Source: Lineus longissimus (lineage: Eukaryota; Nemertea; Pilidiophora; Heteronemertea; Lineidae). From it: a stretch of DNA of 64,000 bases. Numbering within the stretch: position 1 is the stretch's first letter; each line of letters starts with the position of its first letter. Below, piece after piece: positions 36,101-50,235 of the stretch. The position numbers were made by a program, and so were the translations under genes. A model generated the notes under the pieces. That model was not told where the DNA came from. It did not search any database and saw only the letters and a program-made list of their open reading frames with translations. The stretch covers positions 2,046,001 to 2,110,000 of the forward strand of contig NC_088318.1 of NCBI RefSeq assembly GCF_910592395.1, written 5' to 3'.

Positions 36101-39100
36101 TCCTCTGCTTGTGGAAAATGAGAAATGGATAAAACTTGCTATTTGGCAAAGCAGTGTTGTCCTGGCCTCATCTCTGGGGCAAGATTTTACAGTTACAAGT
36201 GTAATTCTGTTTGGGAAATCGGCTTGTTTCAAGATGTTGCCTCTTGAGATATAAGTTAGAAGTTGTGATCTCTTTCAACGGTCATTGTTTTTAAAATCAA
36301 ATCTTGTGAATCATTTTAATTTTCAAGTCTTATAAAATACAATTGAGTAACAAGTTCTTTAAAAAATTTATTAAAAAAGTTTCAAATGTTCTCCTTTTGT
36401 AGTAGTTAATTCTTCACAATTGGATTGTAGACTGAAAAGTTACTTTAAGAATATGATAGAGAAATTTGCCCAGTGTCAATGATACTGGTTATCAAGAAAG
36501 TTCTATCGGAGCTTTATTTCCATCGGTGAGAAGTTGACATATGCATTCAAATTTAACCCTCTCTTTACAGTTATAAAGGTAGACCCCATTCAAGTAATTT
36601 CTGAATCACCCCTACTCCCTTCCTGGAGTAATCAAAACGCCTTTCACGTAGACCTGCTGCTCCTTAATCTCCCATCTTAATTTATTCATGTCGTATTGTG
36701 GATTTTGTCTTGGTCGAGGTGACATGAGTGATGTCATCACGATAATGGTCATGATTGCTGCGTCATTCCTTCATTCCTTTGTCATTCAACCTTATCATGA
36801 CGGACTCAAGGAAGTTGGATTTTAAGAATTGATCTTTGCTCATTGTTCAGTGAGAAAATATGGTACTTTACAATTTTGTAGCCAGTGAGGGGCTTTCTTG
36901 CCAAGAGATGGCAGTAATTGTTACCAGTCCAATACAGTACAGAACCTTTTGTTGATGAAATTGACATGGCTGGAAATTTATTGTGTTTGGACTGCTGTTG
37001 TCTGTTGGTAATAGGTGGAATTACTTAAACTAATCACGAAGCTGTTAGTTTTATTTTTTATTCCATCAAGAAGAAAGTTAAGCTAATATGGACTAACCAG
37101 CTAACTGGAGCAACTTCAGCAATCTGAATGTACAATATCTAATGTTTTTTTCAACAATAACAAGATCGTAGATGTCCATCCAGTTGTTTGATCAGGGTGA
37201 TCTAATTAACGAAGACGCTCCAACGATGTGATCAGACACTGATTGATTCCCGCTACTTTCCACCAACCTGGATATGAATATATGGACCCCTTTATGGAAT
37301 AATGGGCACGGACCCAGGAGGTCCGTTGGTGACTCACCAAAAATGTCATTACGCGATCCCCTAGGGGATTCCCCTGATCGCTGTGTCACACCTCACAAAC
37401 ACTTGTGTCAAATTCGTAGATTAGACTGTCATTTCGACAAAGAATGACGCAGTCCTCTGGGAGTTGCCTTCACACTTGGTTATTCTCATCATACCTTGAT
37501 GCGGCAAGTAGTACTCCTGATATGAGTTCAGGTAGAAATCTAATTACTTCAAAAAAATGGCCGTCTGGTTTTGTCTTCAACTGAGGTTTCTGATACGTTA
37601 GTTGAATTCCCCGTGGGTGCTTCTAAATCCTGGAATCGTCTCAGCAATTAATTGTTCAATGATTGCCACAAACAACTGTGGCTGACAACAAACAACTGTG
37701 GATTATGTCTTGCCAAGAAATAAACAGCAATTAGCTTCTTGAGTCAGGCTGTTGTTCTTTTACAAAGGTTTCATGAAGTATGCCTTTCTTGATTGTTCAC
37801 CATGCTCAGTTCAGTCATAATCTGATGGCACTGTTGATAATTGGCCAATTAACCATTGACTCGTTTTCCATTCAAATGTGAACAGTTGTTGGAGCAGCAC
37901 CTCCAAATAGAAGCTCACAGCCAAATGACAGCAACTGTCACAGTGGGTACCTGAGATTCGGGCGAAATCATCTCCAACTGTGTCTGATGATGAATCCAGT
38001 GGAAACAAAGGGACTCTACTCAGGAAATATTTATCTTAACCATCTTGAAATTACTCTAGAATCAACATGATGCAGATCTAATAAATGTGTATTGTTCCAT
38101 CAAGTGTCGATGACATCCAAGAATGCTCGGGAAACTCGAGTTGGAGCTCTCCTAATGGCACTTCAGCATACTTTTTGTCATGATGGCAATCACTCTCCTT
38201 GATTAAAGTTGCATGTTGATTATCTTGTAAGGTTCTTCACCGGGACGAGTACCCATTGTTACTAAGTCAAGGAAGATAGCAATGATACATGTATCAAATT
38301 TGATATCCCCACTTGAAGATAAATCAGTGCTTCATGACTGAAATTGTGTCATTTGAGGGGGTGGACTTCAGCCACCAAATAAAATAGCTTGGCCATATGA
38401 TAAGTGTATCGCAACCATTCCGAAACAAGGATTGCCAACTCATCGAGGAAGCCATATCTGGTCCATGATTCTGTCATGCGAGCCAGTGAGCATGGTAAAA
38501 ATATGAGATTGATCTGTACCATCTGGTCATTTTTCTCGGTCATGTCCACCTTCCTTTCGTTCTCTGTGTCATCTCATCTGTTATCTAGGTAATAAATGCC
38601 GCTGAGTAATAACACTGACCCGTTCCTTCACAGCAAAAAAACGTCTGTTCCTAATAGCGCATTTGGGTAAGGTCTTTATTTCTGCGCAGGAGTCGTAAGT
38701 CATGGTTATGGACCATTATTCTGCTACTTGATTATTCACAGACAATGGATTTGTGTGAGGGGTACATCCAGGTATTGTCCGGTGCTGCTGCAGAGGATGA
38801 GTCAGGCTTTACTACTGGTGAGGGTACCCATGTTGCTCATGACTGTCACTGAGTCCACTCCCCATTGATGTTGACCGACTCAGGTGTCAGCTTATAACAT
38901 AAGTAGCTTGACTTTTGTTCTCTGGCGTACTTGATACATGTATCATTTCACTTTATAGAGCAGTACAAAGCGGTCTTACCAGAGATGACCAAGGATTATA
39001 TGAGATGTAAAAAGAATCTCAAAAGACAATGTAAACCTAACATCTCTGATCTATTCTGTTTTTTTCTGCATCTTGTCTGTTGAGTACAGGAAAGTTCATT

Positions 39101-42100
39101 GTTATGCTTGATTTACATTGAGTCGAAAACCGTACTAATCCTACTGAAAAAAGTCGGTTGAATTGATGCTGAGTAATGTGATGCTACAGTTCTAAACCAG
39201 AGCCTCTTATCTCGTTCAAAAGCAAATACCACTGTCATTTCTTCCTTCCAGTACATGATGCATCATGATTTTGGTAATGTTCTTGAAACTCTGACCTCCT
39301 TCTGATATAACTTCAACAGCTGCTTGGCAGCGTCTTTCAATTTCAAATTCAATTTCAATCACATCTGATGTCAGAATCGTTGCTTACTTTCCAAATTTAT
39401 GATGTTGGTTCTGCCCGCATCGCAATCAGCATACATTGACTCAATCTCATAAGGAAGCTGACATGTGTGCCAAAAGAATATGGATCCTTGGAGGGTTTCA
39501 TTATCTCAGTAATTTCTCATGCTCCGCTGCTTCAGTCTTGAGTAAATTTCATTTTGTCTTCTTCACTTAGCTGATTATGTTTGCGCTATTGTCTTGCCAC
39601 TTGGCACTGGTCACCTGTCATGGCGGAACAATGCTGTTGATCCATCTGACGGAAAACTCGTCAAGAAAACGTGGTAGATGCCGTGATTCATCAAGATTGG
39701 ATGAAAATTTATTTTGTCGGTTCCCGCTGCGATGGAGAAATTGAATTGTCTTTCCATTGAGTTTGACGGCCAGATTGATGGCGTGTCGTCCACTTGGATG
39801 TGTCTCTCAACAGAAGATTGAAAATCTTTGAGAAAAAATTATGGGTCTTTCTGGTCACGGTTTATTCAATTACCCGTATTTCCAGATGTCAAACACAGCT
39901 TTCGTCTTTAAAATCATTTTATTCAGGTTTCAACTTCAACATGTAGATTTTGGCAAGGACTAGACAATGCGTCATCAGAGAAAACTCATCTTTACTCTTT
40001 GATTTCATGCTATCCATCGCTTGTTTGGGTCATTGGACTCAGTCGGCCGTTGTAATTGGAGAAGTTGCCTTTTCTCTGTTTATGACAAATAGGTTGCAAT
40101 GGTTCTTTCTAGCATTTTTAGTTAAGCTTTCTCTCATGACCATTGTGGTATACCGCCGTTTACATCAAAATGACACCTGATCGATATCACATCCTCATCA
40201 GATCTCCAAAATGCGAGTGTCTACATGACGTTGTGTGAATGGCACTGTATGGAGTTTTATTGGGAAGGACACTGTTTTGTTTCAGGTGACACTTTCCAAT
40301 GCCAAATTTTGTAAAATGACAAAGTGCATGGGTTAAAGATGATCAATGGAATTGTGTTAGCTTTGTTGTGAACCAGAATGACACATCTAGCTTGAAGTTC
40401 CCAAGTTCCACTCCAGGCACTGAGACTGTACTAAAAAGGGAAGATGATGCAAAATTAATGAAGTTATCCTTCGTTGCTTTGATGAGCTCTAAGTCTAATG
40501 CTTTGAGTAGATCAGAACACCTGAAGAGGAGGGCAGCTGGGCACTAGGGAGTACGGCTGACACAGTTCGTTATGATGTGCTTTGACTCACCAATGGAATT
40601 GTGTCGGGGTGTCTCGCAGTCCATTTCTCATCTCTGGATTTCGTCCTACAATGGTCGTTCAGACAAGAATGTTCAAAGCTTCTTCCCCCTTAGGAGAGGA
40701 ATGTCTATCTCTGATGCTGCACCCCTGTCTGGTTGACGAATCATTGCGTGTCATCACTGTCTGGCAGGAGTGATTAACTTAGCGGTTTTATGGCGGTGGA
40801 ATTGGACATTAGTACATCTAGGGTTCTTATTGCACATGTGGGACTTCAGCTTGGGCTGTTACCTGAATGGTAGACAATTAGTTGTCTTTCCCTGCTTCTG
40901 TTCCAAAAATAATTTGAATAATTAGAAGACATTTTTTCCTGTGTAATGTAGCGAAAGGATGAAAATGTTCATGAAAGGTAGCTTCCACCAATTTAGCTAT
41001 CCGAGACAGAGGAATTTGTAGTGTTCTAACAAGACCTCATCCATAATTTGCTGGAATAGACCTCTTAGATAACGACGGCTACGGTTTCTGAGACAAGACA
41101 AAGGGTTCCTCCAGCTGCCGAGGTAGAAGACACCCAGTTAATTATGCATCGACACCGACAACTCAAGATGTCCAATAATCGTCTCTTACAAAGACGTAGA
41201 TCACTCGGGTCCAATTTCTACCGAGTTTGGTGTAATTTTATGTCGTAGCCGGCGGCGGTGCATGCCATGGCGCTGATGACTCATCTGTCACCCGCGCCTG
41301 CACACCGGTAGAACCGTCTTGTCTCCGATGCGACAGTACAAGTGGTTCAGTCATTGTCACGTTTCATTACATCATATGCTTCTTAGTGTACACTTTCCGC
41401 CAGGGACATGGCCATATCGGAACACATTCTTTATTGATTCTTGGTCCAATATTGCGTGACGAGTTAGATCACGATTTCTGTCATCTGTGATTGCCATTTG
41501 TAGTCTCCCTAAACCGTCTGATGGTATTTATGATGTCATGAGATGACGGATGTCAAACAGTACAAGATCAATACGACACTGAGGGACACTTTCCTTTGTT
41601 TTCAGCTGCGTGTATCGGTTTGGCTCAGGAATCCCATGTGTATTTCTCATGAATATCCATCCATGTGGATGGCACAAGTCCCGTAGCATTGAATTGGAAA
41701 TGGTCTTAGAGTAGAGTCAAGTGTTGTTAGTTTTCTCAGGTTGCTGATTTGTGTAGACAACATATGCAGTGCCAAGTTCAAAGAAGACAGTGCAACACTC
41801 TGAGTTGCTTTCCACAAAGCCATTCTGTGGAGCCCTGCATTTTCAATGTCAGTTGAAGTAGCTGTTGTTGAAGAACTCAAGCAAAAAATTTCCAAAAGCT
41901 ACCGTTTGTGTCCCACCTTGTCGGTAACTCAGTTGTTTAGCACTTCACCAATCCCACCCTCCCCTTGCCACACATATCGATTAGGTAATAAAATCCACTT
42001 TCCTTGCTCTCAGTTGATTGAATCACTGATGGAAGTTATCAAGTGTAAGTGTTCATTGATTCCTTGTTGTCTTGTTGTCGATGTGAGTACGTTAGATTCA

Positions 42101-44175
42101 CAGCATTGGCGAAGATGGCAGTGGTGTTGTTTTCTTTTAGCGTATGTGTAAACACGGATCAAACACTTGTAGCGCTATTGATCTGGGCCGTGTTGCTCAA
42201 CTGGAGCTAGAAATGTTAGAAAAGCTTGCAACATTCGTTCTCTTGTTATGCGCTGCGTAGCATTTATACATGGATCCTCAAGATCCCTGGATTATGATAC
42301 ACTCCAGCCGTGAGTTCCTTGCTCTAAAACCCCTTTCTCTGTAAGGTACTTCACCTGACCCAGTGTATTGCTTACTTCTGAAACCATACCATTATAGATA
42401 GCGTGGCTGGTCTTGACCTGTTTACAGATGAACTGTGGTCGTCTGGTCCAGAATCTCTGCATACCATATCAGGTAATTTGTCATTCTGATTCCAGTATTG
42501 CATGTTTGGGAAAAATAATGATGTTTTGACGCAATCGTGATTGGAATTAATCTTCCGTTCTGACCTAATAGTGCACGACCTCACAGTGGATCTGTGCCAC
42601 TGGGGTATCGATCATGGGTTTCATCAGTGCAGTGTCTCTGTTATCTTGTCAGCCTGCGATGGATGAGATGGGAAGGAAACGCTGGGCTGTAGAGTATTCA
42701 GAGGGACAGGGTCTATTCGTTACTCCTGCAAGAAGCGCTGTGATGAAGTTCGATCATATCACACTGGTTGGGTGCATCTCTTTTGAATTAGATATTGATT
42801 TGAGAGCTGACCGTTTACCAGGACATCATGAGCTTCAGGAAACCCAAGACCTGGAAGAACCTCATGCCTGCCCTGTCTTATCACATAAAGGAGGTGAAAG
42901 ACGCTGATGTTTGGTACCAAATCCTGAGAGAGTGAATTCAATGTTCCAACTCGCCTTCAAAGACCTCATTAAACATGTTGGACTTCCCCAGCAAACTTCA
43001 GTGGTTTGATCAATGAATCACTCTTACTGTCTATCTTGATTGCTTCACATTTTGGCACCCTGTAAAAAGTAAAATGGCTCACAGCATTTGTACACAGTAT
43101 TGTCTTTGGTTTCCTCTCTTAAAGACAATCTCTGAATTTGAATGAATGTTTTCTTAGTTGATTTGAAAGTGCATTGTGCTGTAGACCTGACCTGTTCAGT
43201 CAGTGCAGTACTGGCATGATTGCTCATGATGGAACGCAGATCTTGCGGATAACGACAACGACGGCTGCGGAGCGTGGTTGACAATCGTCATCAATCAGGA
43301 TCAATTAGGGCTGTGATTGAACACCCGCTGTAATCGCATTAATATGGCTCGCCAATGAGGTTAGCACTGTTTTATATCAGCATTGATCAGTGGCGCACAA
43401 GCGAGTTAACCCAGTGTCCTGGGTTGCTCTCTGGAGAAGCCATAATCCGCTACAGGTTTTTAACTGCATTTTCTTACCATGATAACATTCGAGATGTTCA
43501 GCAACGAGCCGAGTTGAGCAGTTGGAAGACCTGTTCAGAGATCACCTCTTGCCCATCACCTGCTTCTGTCAAAATGAGATGCATTTGTAAGCATATTGAT
43601 GTGGGAAACATTTGACCCTGAAGAGGAATGAGAGTCACCCTCAAACCCCAGCGCAACTTGAGCATAATTGATGTCACAACCGAAATGATCCTCTGCTTTC
43701 TGTATTAATACCTGAGAGAGACTCTCCAACCTCAACAGAGCCCCAGCACCTATTCAAACTCGCCCTTCATGTCACCTGAAGATGGACTCGGGGACTCTCA
43801 TCATGTTGACAGTCCGGTGGGAGTCAGACCCATCCATGTCCCACCTGTTTACGCCCTCCATATCCACTGATGGTATAGAATTCTGTCTTGCCACAATTAC
43901 GTCCTCCGAGACAGTCCTCTCAAGTGATAGTTGCCTTATCAATGTCAAATAAATATGCAATCTGGAGACTGCAAATACTTGTGTGTAGGAGACTCTCAGT
44001 TGTGTTTGCCCACTCGTGGGAGTCATGAATACCACCTGTTTTATGTCAGGTACTTCAGTCTGTATATTGCAATCATCATCATGTTGATTGTTGTAAATTG
44101 TAATGATTTGACAATTCTGGAAGGTTTATGCAAAGGTGGCATTAGTTGGCATTTATAGTCTGATATCTACGTTAG
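33160..44175. other. Gene desert, 11 kb, nothing recognised
   Basis: Both strands were read for conserved domains, splice-consistent exons, RNA genes and inverted repeats. Only short open frames without domains were seen. The sequence is AT-rich and looks like intron or intergenic DNA. Confidence 0.45.
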
Positions 44176-44402
44176 ACTGTTAGAGGTTATCATCTGACTA
44201 TTATCCTGATACCTTTCTGTTTCTGTAGAACTCAAATGAGATGCTCAGTGTACAGCCTGAGCATTTCTGACCGGTACCCATTCACACCCCTGTTTGGAGT
44301 AAGGCAAAGGAGACCTGCCTAGAGAGACTCACACTGACTGTGGGGATCGACCCGCGACCTCTTTACACTGGCTGAGGGTCTAGACACCAGAACAGAGCAG
44401 CT
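44176..44402 (-). mobile_element. tRNA-derived SINE, copy 2 (minus strand)
   Basis: Read on the minus strand, the head has a strong B-box-like GCGGGTCGATCCCC preceded by a degenerate A box around CTGGTGTCTAGACC. The body then shows GTGTGAATGGGTACCGGTCA, GAAATGCTC and GAGCATCTCAT, followed by GTCAGATGATAACC. The same string order appears in the LARS2-intron copy at 17482-17745. The two copies define one SINE family here; overall divergence is substantial, so both are old. Confidence 0.75.
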
Positions 44403-45249
44403 TCTACGATAAAAAGTCTTCCAGAAAGTTTTTAGAACACTGTAATGAAAACATGTTGAATTGAGTCTTTCCTTGCATGAGCAGCTAGTGTGCAGTAATT
44501 GATCTAAACGGTACGAGCCAAGTGTCTTTGTCTCAACATGTGCTGTCATTCTCTGGCTGTGATTGCCCTCTATTGATCACCCTATTAATAAATAATGCTG
44601 TACCCTACACCGGAGACATGACAATGAATCTTGAACAAGAAACAGGTTTCATGTTCTCAAATCTCAGCCGTGACAGTTCTTGCAATCTTAGATATTTGGC
44701 GCGTGGCTGATTTCAGCTACATTTATCGATATGGATTTTCCATTTGTGCGGAACTGTTCATATTGACGACCAAGTGTGCCTTGTTCAGGTCGATGGCACC
44801 TTGGCTTCTTTTGCTTTGTTTCACTCAACGATTGACCATCAGTCCACCAAAGCATGTTCTACAGAGGTGTCCCATCCTTACACACAGTGACGAATGCCAA
44901 GGATGGGCCCTCCAAAATGTAATCACTGACCTAGCGAGGTCTGTTGCAAGTGTGACCTGGTCCTGAGCATCTGATACCAGAAAAAAGAGTGTCAAAATGA
45001 AATCTAATCAAATGACAAGGTTCAAGGTGTTGAAATTATCACAAATTTTTGACAATGTTCGACTGACAGACTGATGATACTAGACAAGAGATTCTAGAGG
45101 AGAGGAAATTGTCTTGATCACGACTCCAAACCTCATGTTTCATCCTGACCTAAACCACAACCACAATCTCTTGTTGAGCGCTGACCACTCCATGTCAACT
45201 CTATCACCAATAATATGCCTCAGACGGTCACTCGAGACGAGTGGGAGTC

Positions 45250-45680
45250 ACCACATATTCCTTTCCTCCTGCACTTGCTAAGTGATTACCATCGATTCGT
45301 TCTTACAAATGTTTGTAACAGGAGAGTGGAAAAAGCAAGACCTTCAGCGTGAACAGCATTGATGTGAGAAGTTGTTGTTAGCTTAGTGTTAATGGAAAAA
45401 GAAAAAATGCAGGAATTCTCAACATATCAGTTCAAAAAAGCTTTCTCTGTTGTGTAGTTTTTGCTGCCTGTGCTGGTGAGTCGAGCAGAGCATGTTGGAC
45501 ATTGTTTCTGTTTCTGCATCGAAAACAAACAAGCAGAAGTTCGTAATCTGACTGGTGCCCTCCCGATGCCTTCATCATCTTAATAGGCTCCAACCACCAC
45601 TTTGGTATAAATCCCCACATATTGCTCTCTCTGGTCAACTTGCTAAGTGATATCCATTGATTCCTTCTTAACAACATGTC
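45250..45680. repeat. Diverged local duplication, copies about 365 bp apart
   Basis: A unit of about 65 bp at 45250-45312 (CCACATATT, then CTTGCTAAGTGAT, then CGTTCTTA) is repeated at 45614-45680 with several substitutions and small gaps, in the same orientation. Confidence 0.5.
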
Positions 45681-48600
45681 CATTGCTTATGTGACATTCA
45701 TCCAGTTTATGGAGATATTGGGTATAAGCTGACAGTCGATAAATATTGTCGGACAATATTGCTCTCGTGGTAGCTATGAAATCGCTGTTTGCAGTTTCAT
45801 GGCGTCAAGTTTTTGATGAGCAGATTGTGGTATGAGTTGTTTGTTTTGGTAATGATCGTCCCTTTGGATAGTTTGTTCAAGTTCTTTCATTTCTTATCAT
45901 ATGCCAGCGGTCTGCACCGAGAGTGTCCTGGTTAACCATATCAATGCTGGATTTGCTTTTAACCCGTACTAGCAAAAATATCTCTGGCTCACTTAATTTT
46001 GATCCTAGTATCGTCTCAACTGAGAAGGGTTTCAGGATATCTGCTCCCATGCTCTGCCAACGCTACTTCTAGTGTTCAGTGCATATCATCTTCTGCCTAT
46101 GAACAGGTTTTTGTTGGTAGTTTTTTAATCGGCAAAGTGTAATTTGCAAATAAATTGAACTTCAATTCACAATTCTTAAGAAGTGGATTTATCGTATCCT
46201 GTTTCAAATAAGAACCAACCATCTAAGAACTAAGAATTTGTCTCTTCTCTTCTTCTCATCTATATTGAGTAATTAATTAGTGCTTCTAATCTACTTGCTG
46301 TTCAATCTGAAAAGAACAAACATACTTTCTGCTGATGACTTCATTTCCAATTAGGTGTATGGCGACTATCTCTTGAGGAAACCTGTGATATTGCTGGAAA
46401 ACATGAGTCAAGTGTATCCCAGTTCAAAACAAAAGTGATGACAAATCGCAAGCGGTTTCTGAAACTGGATATAAAAGTAGTTCCCTGTCCCTGCAAGGAT
46501 GAACTTAATCTGTGACTTTGACTTAATTTGACAATTTTTTGTCTGTTATCGCTCCAGGTTCAGGTTCTGCTTCTTCATTTTAATCTGATATGAAAAGTGT
46601 CTGTGAATTGTCCCTCAAAGGTTTGTAGTCAGTTTTTGTTGCTTCAGGAAAGGTTGCTTGAAGAGTAGGATGACATCATCATGAGAAACGATGTCTTCGC
46701 TAGATTCGAATCTAGCGGTAGGAGGGGTAGGGTCGGGGTAGGTAGCGGTTCTTCCTGCGAATGTTAGATACCAAAAGCTATCTTTTTTGGGAGTCGTACG
46801 CATTAAAGTTATCAGGTACCATTGATTGCGACCTCACTTGAGCAGCAACATACAATTCGTCATCACATTGTATGAATAGTCGTATTTGTCCAGGCTTATT
46901 TCCCAAATTTCCGTCAACGTCTAGTGTTGCTGCGCCCAGACCAACCACCGGCCCGAACTGTCATTTCCTGGTCAGCATTGATGAACATCGAAGTAATTTA
47001 CTTGGTGGAGAAGATGGGAAGAAAGGAATTTGTATGAGAGGTTTTACAAGTGTGTTAGTGCTATTGTAGGATGCATTCCACCCTTATTTGAATCAAGATC
47101 CAACTACATTCGATATGAAATCTACAAGTTTTGGAAATCATTGTAGGGATGGCTGTACCTGAGTTCGATTTATCCTAACTTGATAAAAGTATGAGCACTT
47201 GTGACGGAGATGCTGTGTGTTAAAGTGGGCTCTTCCGCAGTTGAGATGACTTTCATCAGCAGTTCACCTGACTTGAACCAGGGTCTGGTGTGTCGTGTTT
47301 TGGATGGTGAATGACAACTATTGTTCTATCAAAGGTGGAGCCAACGTCACCTAACTGCAGCGAGCGTCAGATGAGTCACCGTCGACACAATGAACCTTCT
47401 TAATACCGCTAGGAGATGATTGAAACAATTTTGAAAGCTTATTTCTGCATTCTTATCCCATAAGTAGGGAATAGTCAGAGTAATTTGTCAAGGAACGTGG
47501 ACCAACGTGCTCGCCACCTCAGCGCGAGATGCTGTTTCTAAGCAACGTGCTTTTCCACCTGGCCACTTTCACTGCAAAACGCTTGATCATCTCTGGATGG
47601 TTTTTGCGTGAATCAGACGCGCGTCTTTTGCGTTAAGTGCGTCTGTGTGCCAATATGCAGATAGGTAAAACACCCCATGATGCAATTAGTGGAACTCAGT
47701 ATTCATCTCCGCGCTGGATGTGTCATACTTTGGTCCGCCAGACATCATCATGACCATTTTGAAAAACTCGCCATAAAATGGGATGATTGGTAAGGGTGGA
47801 AGTGCCACCGTCCAATCACAAAGGTTCGGTCACGTTTTGTATGCAAGTAGTGTTGCTTTTCACGATGGCTGCTCTCGATGAAAAAGAAGAACTAACAGGT
47901 TTAGAATTGGGTTGTCTTTAAATTGGTCTGTTTTGATGTGGCAGCTCAGAACAAGAAGTTCTTATTGCTTCTTCATAGCATCTCATAGTTTATGGAATAT
48001 TCAGTTATTTTTGTTGCCAGATTGCTATTTATTGCCGTGCTTTAGAAATGACCTGGCATGGCTTCTAAATTTGTTTTTTTAAACTTCATCACACTCACGT
48101 TTGTCATGGTGGTGGCCCTAAACTAATCATCTCAATTTTTCATATTGATCCGGTCATCATCATTATCATTACTTTTCAATTGCTTGGTGTCAAAAAGTCA
48201 GGCTTGTTTTTGCAAAAAAGCAAAATAGCTGATTCACTTAATAATTTATCCATCAATAAAAATCATTGAACAGAGTTTCGTTCGATCTTGTGGTTGTAGA
48301 TTTTTGGTCAGTTCTGTAACCACTTTGGTCTTTTTGTTAGCTCAAAATATTGCTCAGCCAATGTTTTCAACAAATGTTTCAAACTCTGGGCTGAAACATC
48401 TCTTGACAAATGGGTACAAACTAGACAAACCTATCAAAGAGTAAATTCATTGCATCGCTAGTCTACTATTCCTCAATTGATTTCTTCAAGATAACCTGAT
48501 GGAGTGGGGCAAAAAGTGGGTGTGAGTTATTCCAGGTGTGTTGGTTCCATTACCTATTGATTTGTTAGCAATCAGGCCAGGTTTAAGTGCCTCTTTGATT

Positions 48601-49960
48601 GACGTTTCTGATGATTCAGGTGAGAGGTATTGACGTTTTCAAAAATGGCATCTTTTTTACGACATCAGTATTGATCAAAATGATGCCATTTGGAAATGAT
48701 TCGAGAATTCTTAAACAGAAAAGACTTCCCTTGAGCAAATGACGAGGCCCACAGCGTCAAGCTCCACTCTCTTACTTGGAGCCATCACCAACACTCAAGC
48801 TGCACAAGCAATTACCTGGGCTATTAGAGTGCTCTTACCATGAGTAATTAGATTAAAGTCGAGGAACATTATGGTGACCATCTACTCATTAAGCTGCAAG
48901 TCCCTGGGAGACACCATGTCAGATGAGATGTTGCTTGCAGGAAACTAACGCCAACTAGAAACTGGAAGGAACTGGGAAATTCTGTTTCAGAAGGGTATGT
49001 CATTCTCAAAAATTTTAGGTTTTTGCTCATATTCAAGTGTAGTTCTGATAGTCAGTGGCTGATCTGCCGAACCCAATGGGGAGTGTCCGATGTAACATGT
49101 ATGAAAGACCAGGAAGATGTTCTGGCCATTACTGCCAATAAATTGTTTAAAATCATCCTTGACAGTATATTATTGATAACAATGACATATTTTCCCGTCA
49201 GTAATTGGCCTCAGCTGTAATGGGAATGAATTGAAGATGAGCATTTTACAATTTTCTTGACAAAAGATGACTTTCTTGCTGAGAAACTCTAAGGACTGCT
49301 TCCGTCCTTTAGAATTCGAGCAGTTAGGACCATGACCTTCTCAAGGATTGTTCCAAATTTCACAGGGTATCTCGCTAGAACCAGGGTTCCAACTTCTTTT
49401 GAGATTGGGGTAATTATCATTAGGCATGTAAGGCTCCCAAGGAGATCTCAGCAAGACCTTGGCTTGTTATTGTCCAACATCCACTTGCCATTGTCTCCCT
49501 GCAGTCGATAGCTTTTGATTGCAAGGATGGAAAATTGAGGGTGAAATATGTCATTAGCATGAATCACTCGAGCACCAATTGGCTGTCCTGGCCGTGACAG
49601 GCAGTCATCAAACAGATTATGGCTAATTAAACCATTGGAGTTCAGCAATTTGGTGTGGCCATGATTAGGATGGAATTATCTATTGGATTTTTTGTTCATT
49701 ACATATTCACCAGACATTGAAGCTAAAAAATTTAATGTAAGTTTTGAAAAGGATTCATCTTATTCATAATGTGTGATAGAAATGTTTCATGTAAACATGG
49801 AGAAGTGCTTCTTTTTCAGTAGAAGTCAAGCTGTTGACATGACTCTGAAATCTTTAGGTAACCACAGACTCTATAAACAGTATCTGCCGTTACAGCAATC
49901 AAGCCTGCAGCACTATTTCCGGTGTAGGTTTGCTCTCTGATGTGCCTGTGAGGGTTAATT

Positions 49961-50235
49961 TGCACTTTGAAAAGCATGACTACATGTAGTATGGTTGCTT
50001 GGTCAAAAGCATCTTTTCATATCCTGACAGCCGAGTCCAGGCACGGCATCGGAGATGACGAAGGAAGATGGCAAACTTACTCCGTATGGCAGTTCCCTAA
50101 AGTCCCTGTTTGCGTTCAAACTCTCGCCTTGAAAAACAGCATGACAACTTGGTCAAAAGCCTCTTGTTTTCATATCCTCCACTGCTGACTGACTGCAGAA
50201 TCTGTGCAAAGCATCGCGGATGATGAAGCAAGTTT
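49961..50235. repeat. Diverged local duplication, period about 165 bp
   Basis: The stretch around 49961-50070 (TTGGTCAAAAGC, then TTTTCATATCCT, then GGCATCGGAGATGACGAAG) recurs at about 50125-50235 (TTGGTCAAAAGC, then TTTTCATATCCT, then GCATCGCGGATGATGAAG). Two tandem diverged copies are present; function unknown. Confidence 0.55.

Noticed and set aside
39925-39965. Acceptor followed by a GFNFN-like peptide, tested as the lost NUDT21 tail
   Set aside because: With the phase required by the exon ending 28773 it reads RFQLQHV, so the resemblance is in the wrong frame.
47875-47915. Possible first exon (MAALDEKEELTG) with a CCAAT box upstream
   Set aside because: The donor is weak (GTTTAG), the frame stops a few codons later, and no downstream exon could be joined with confidence.
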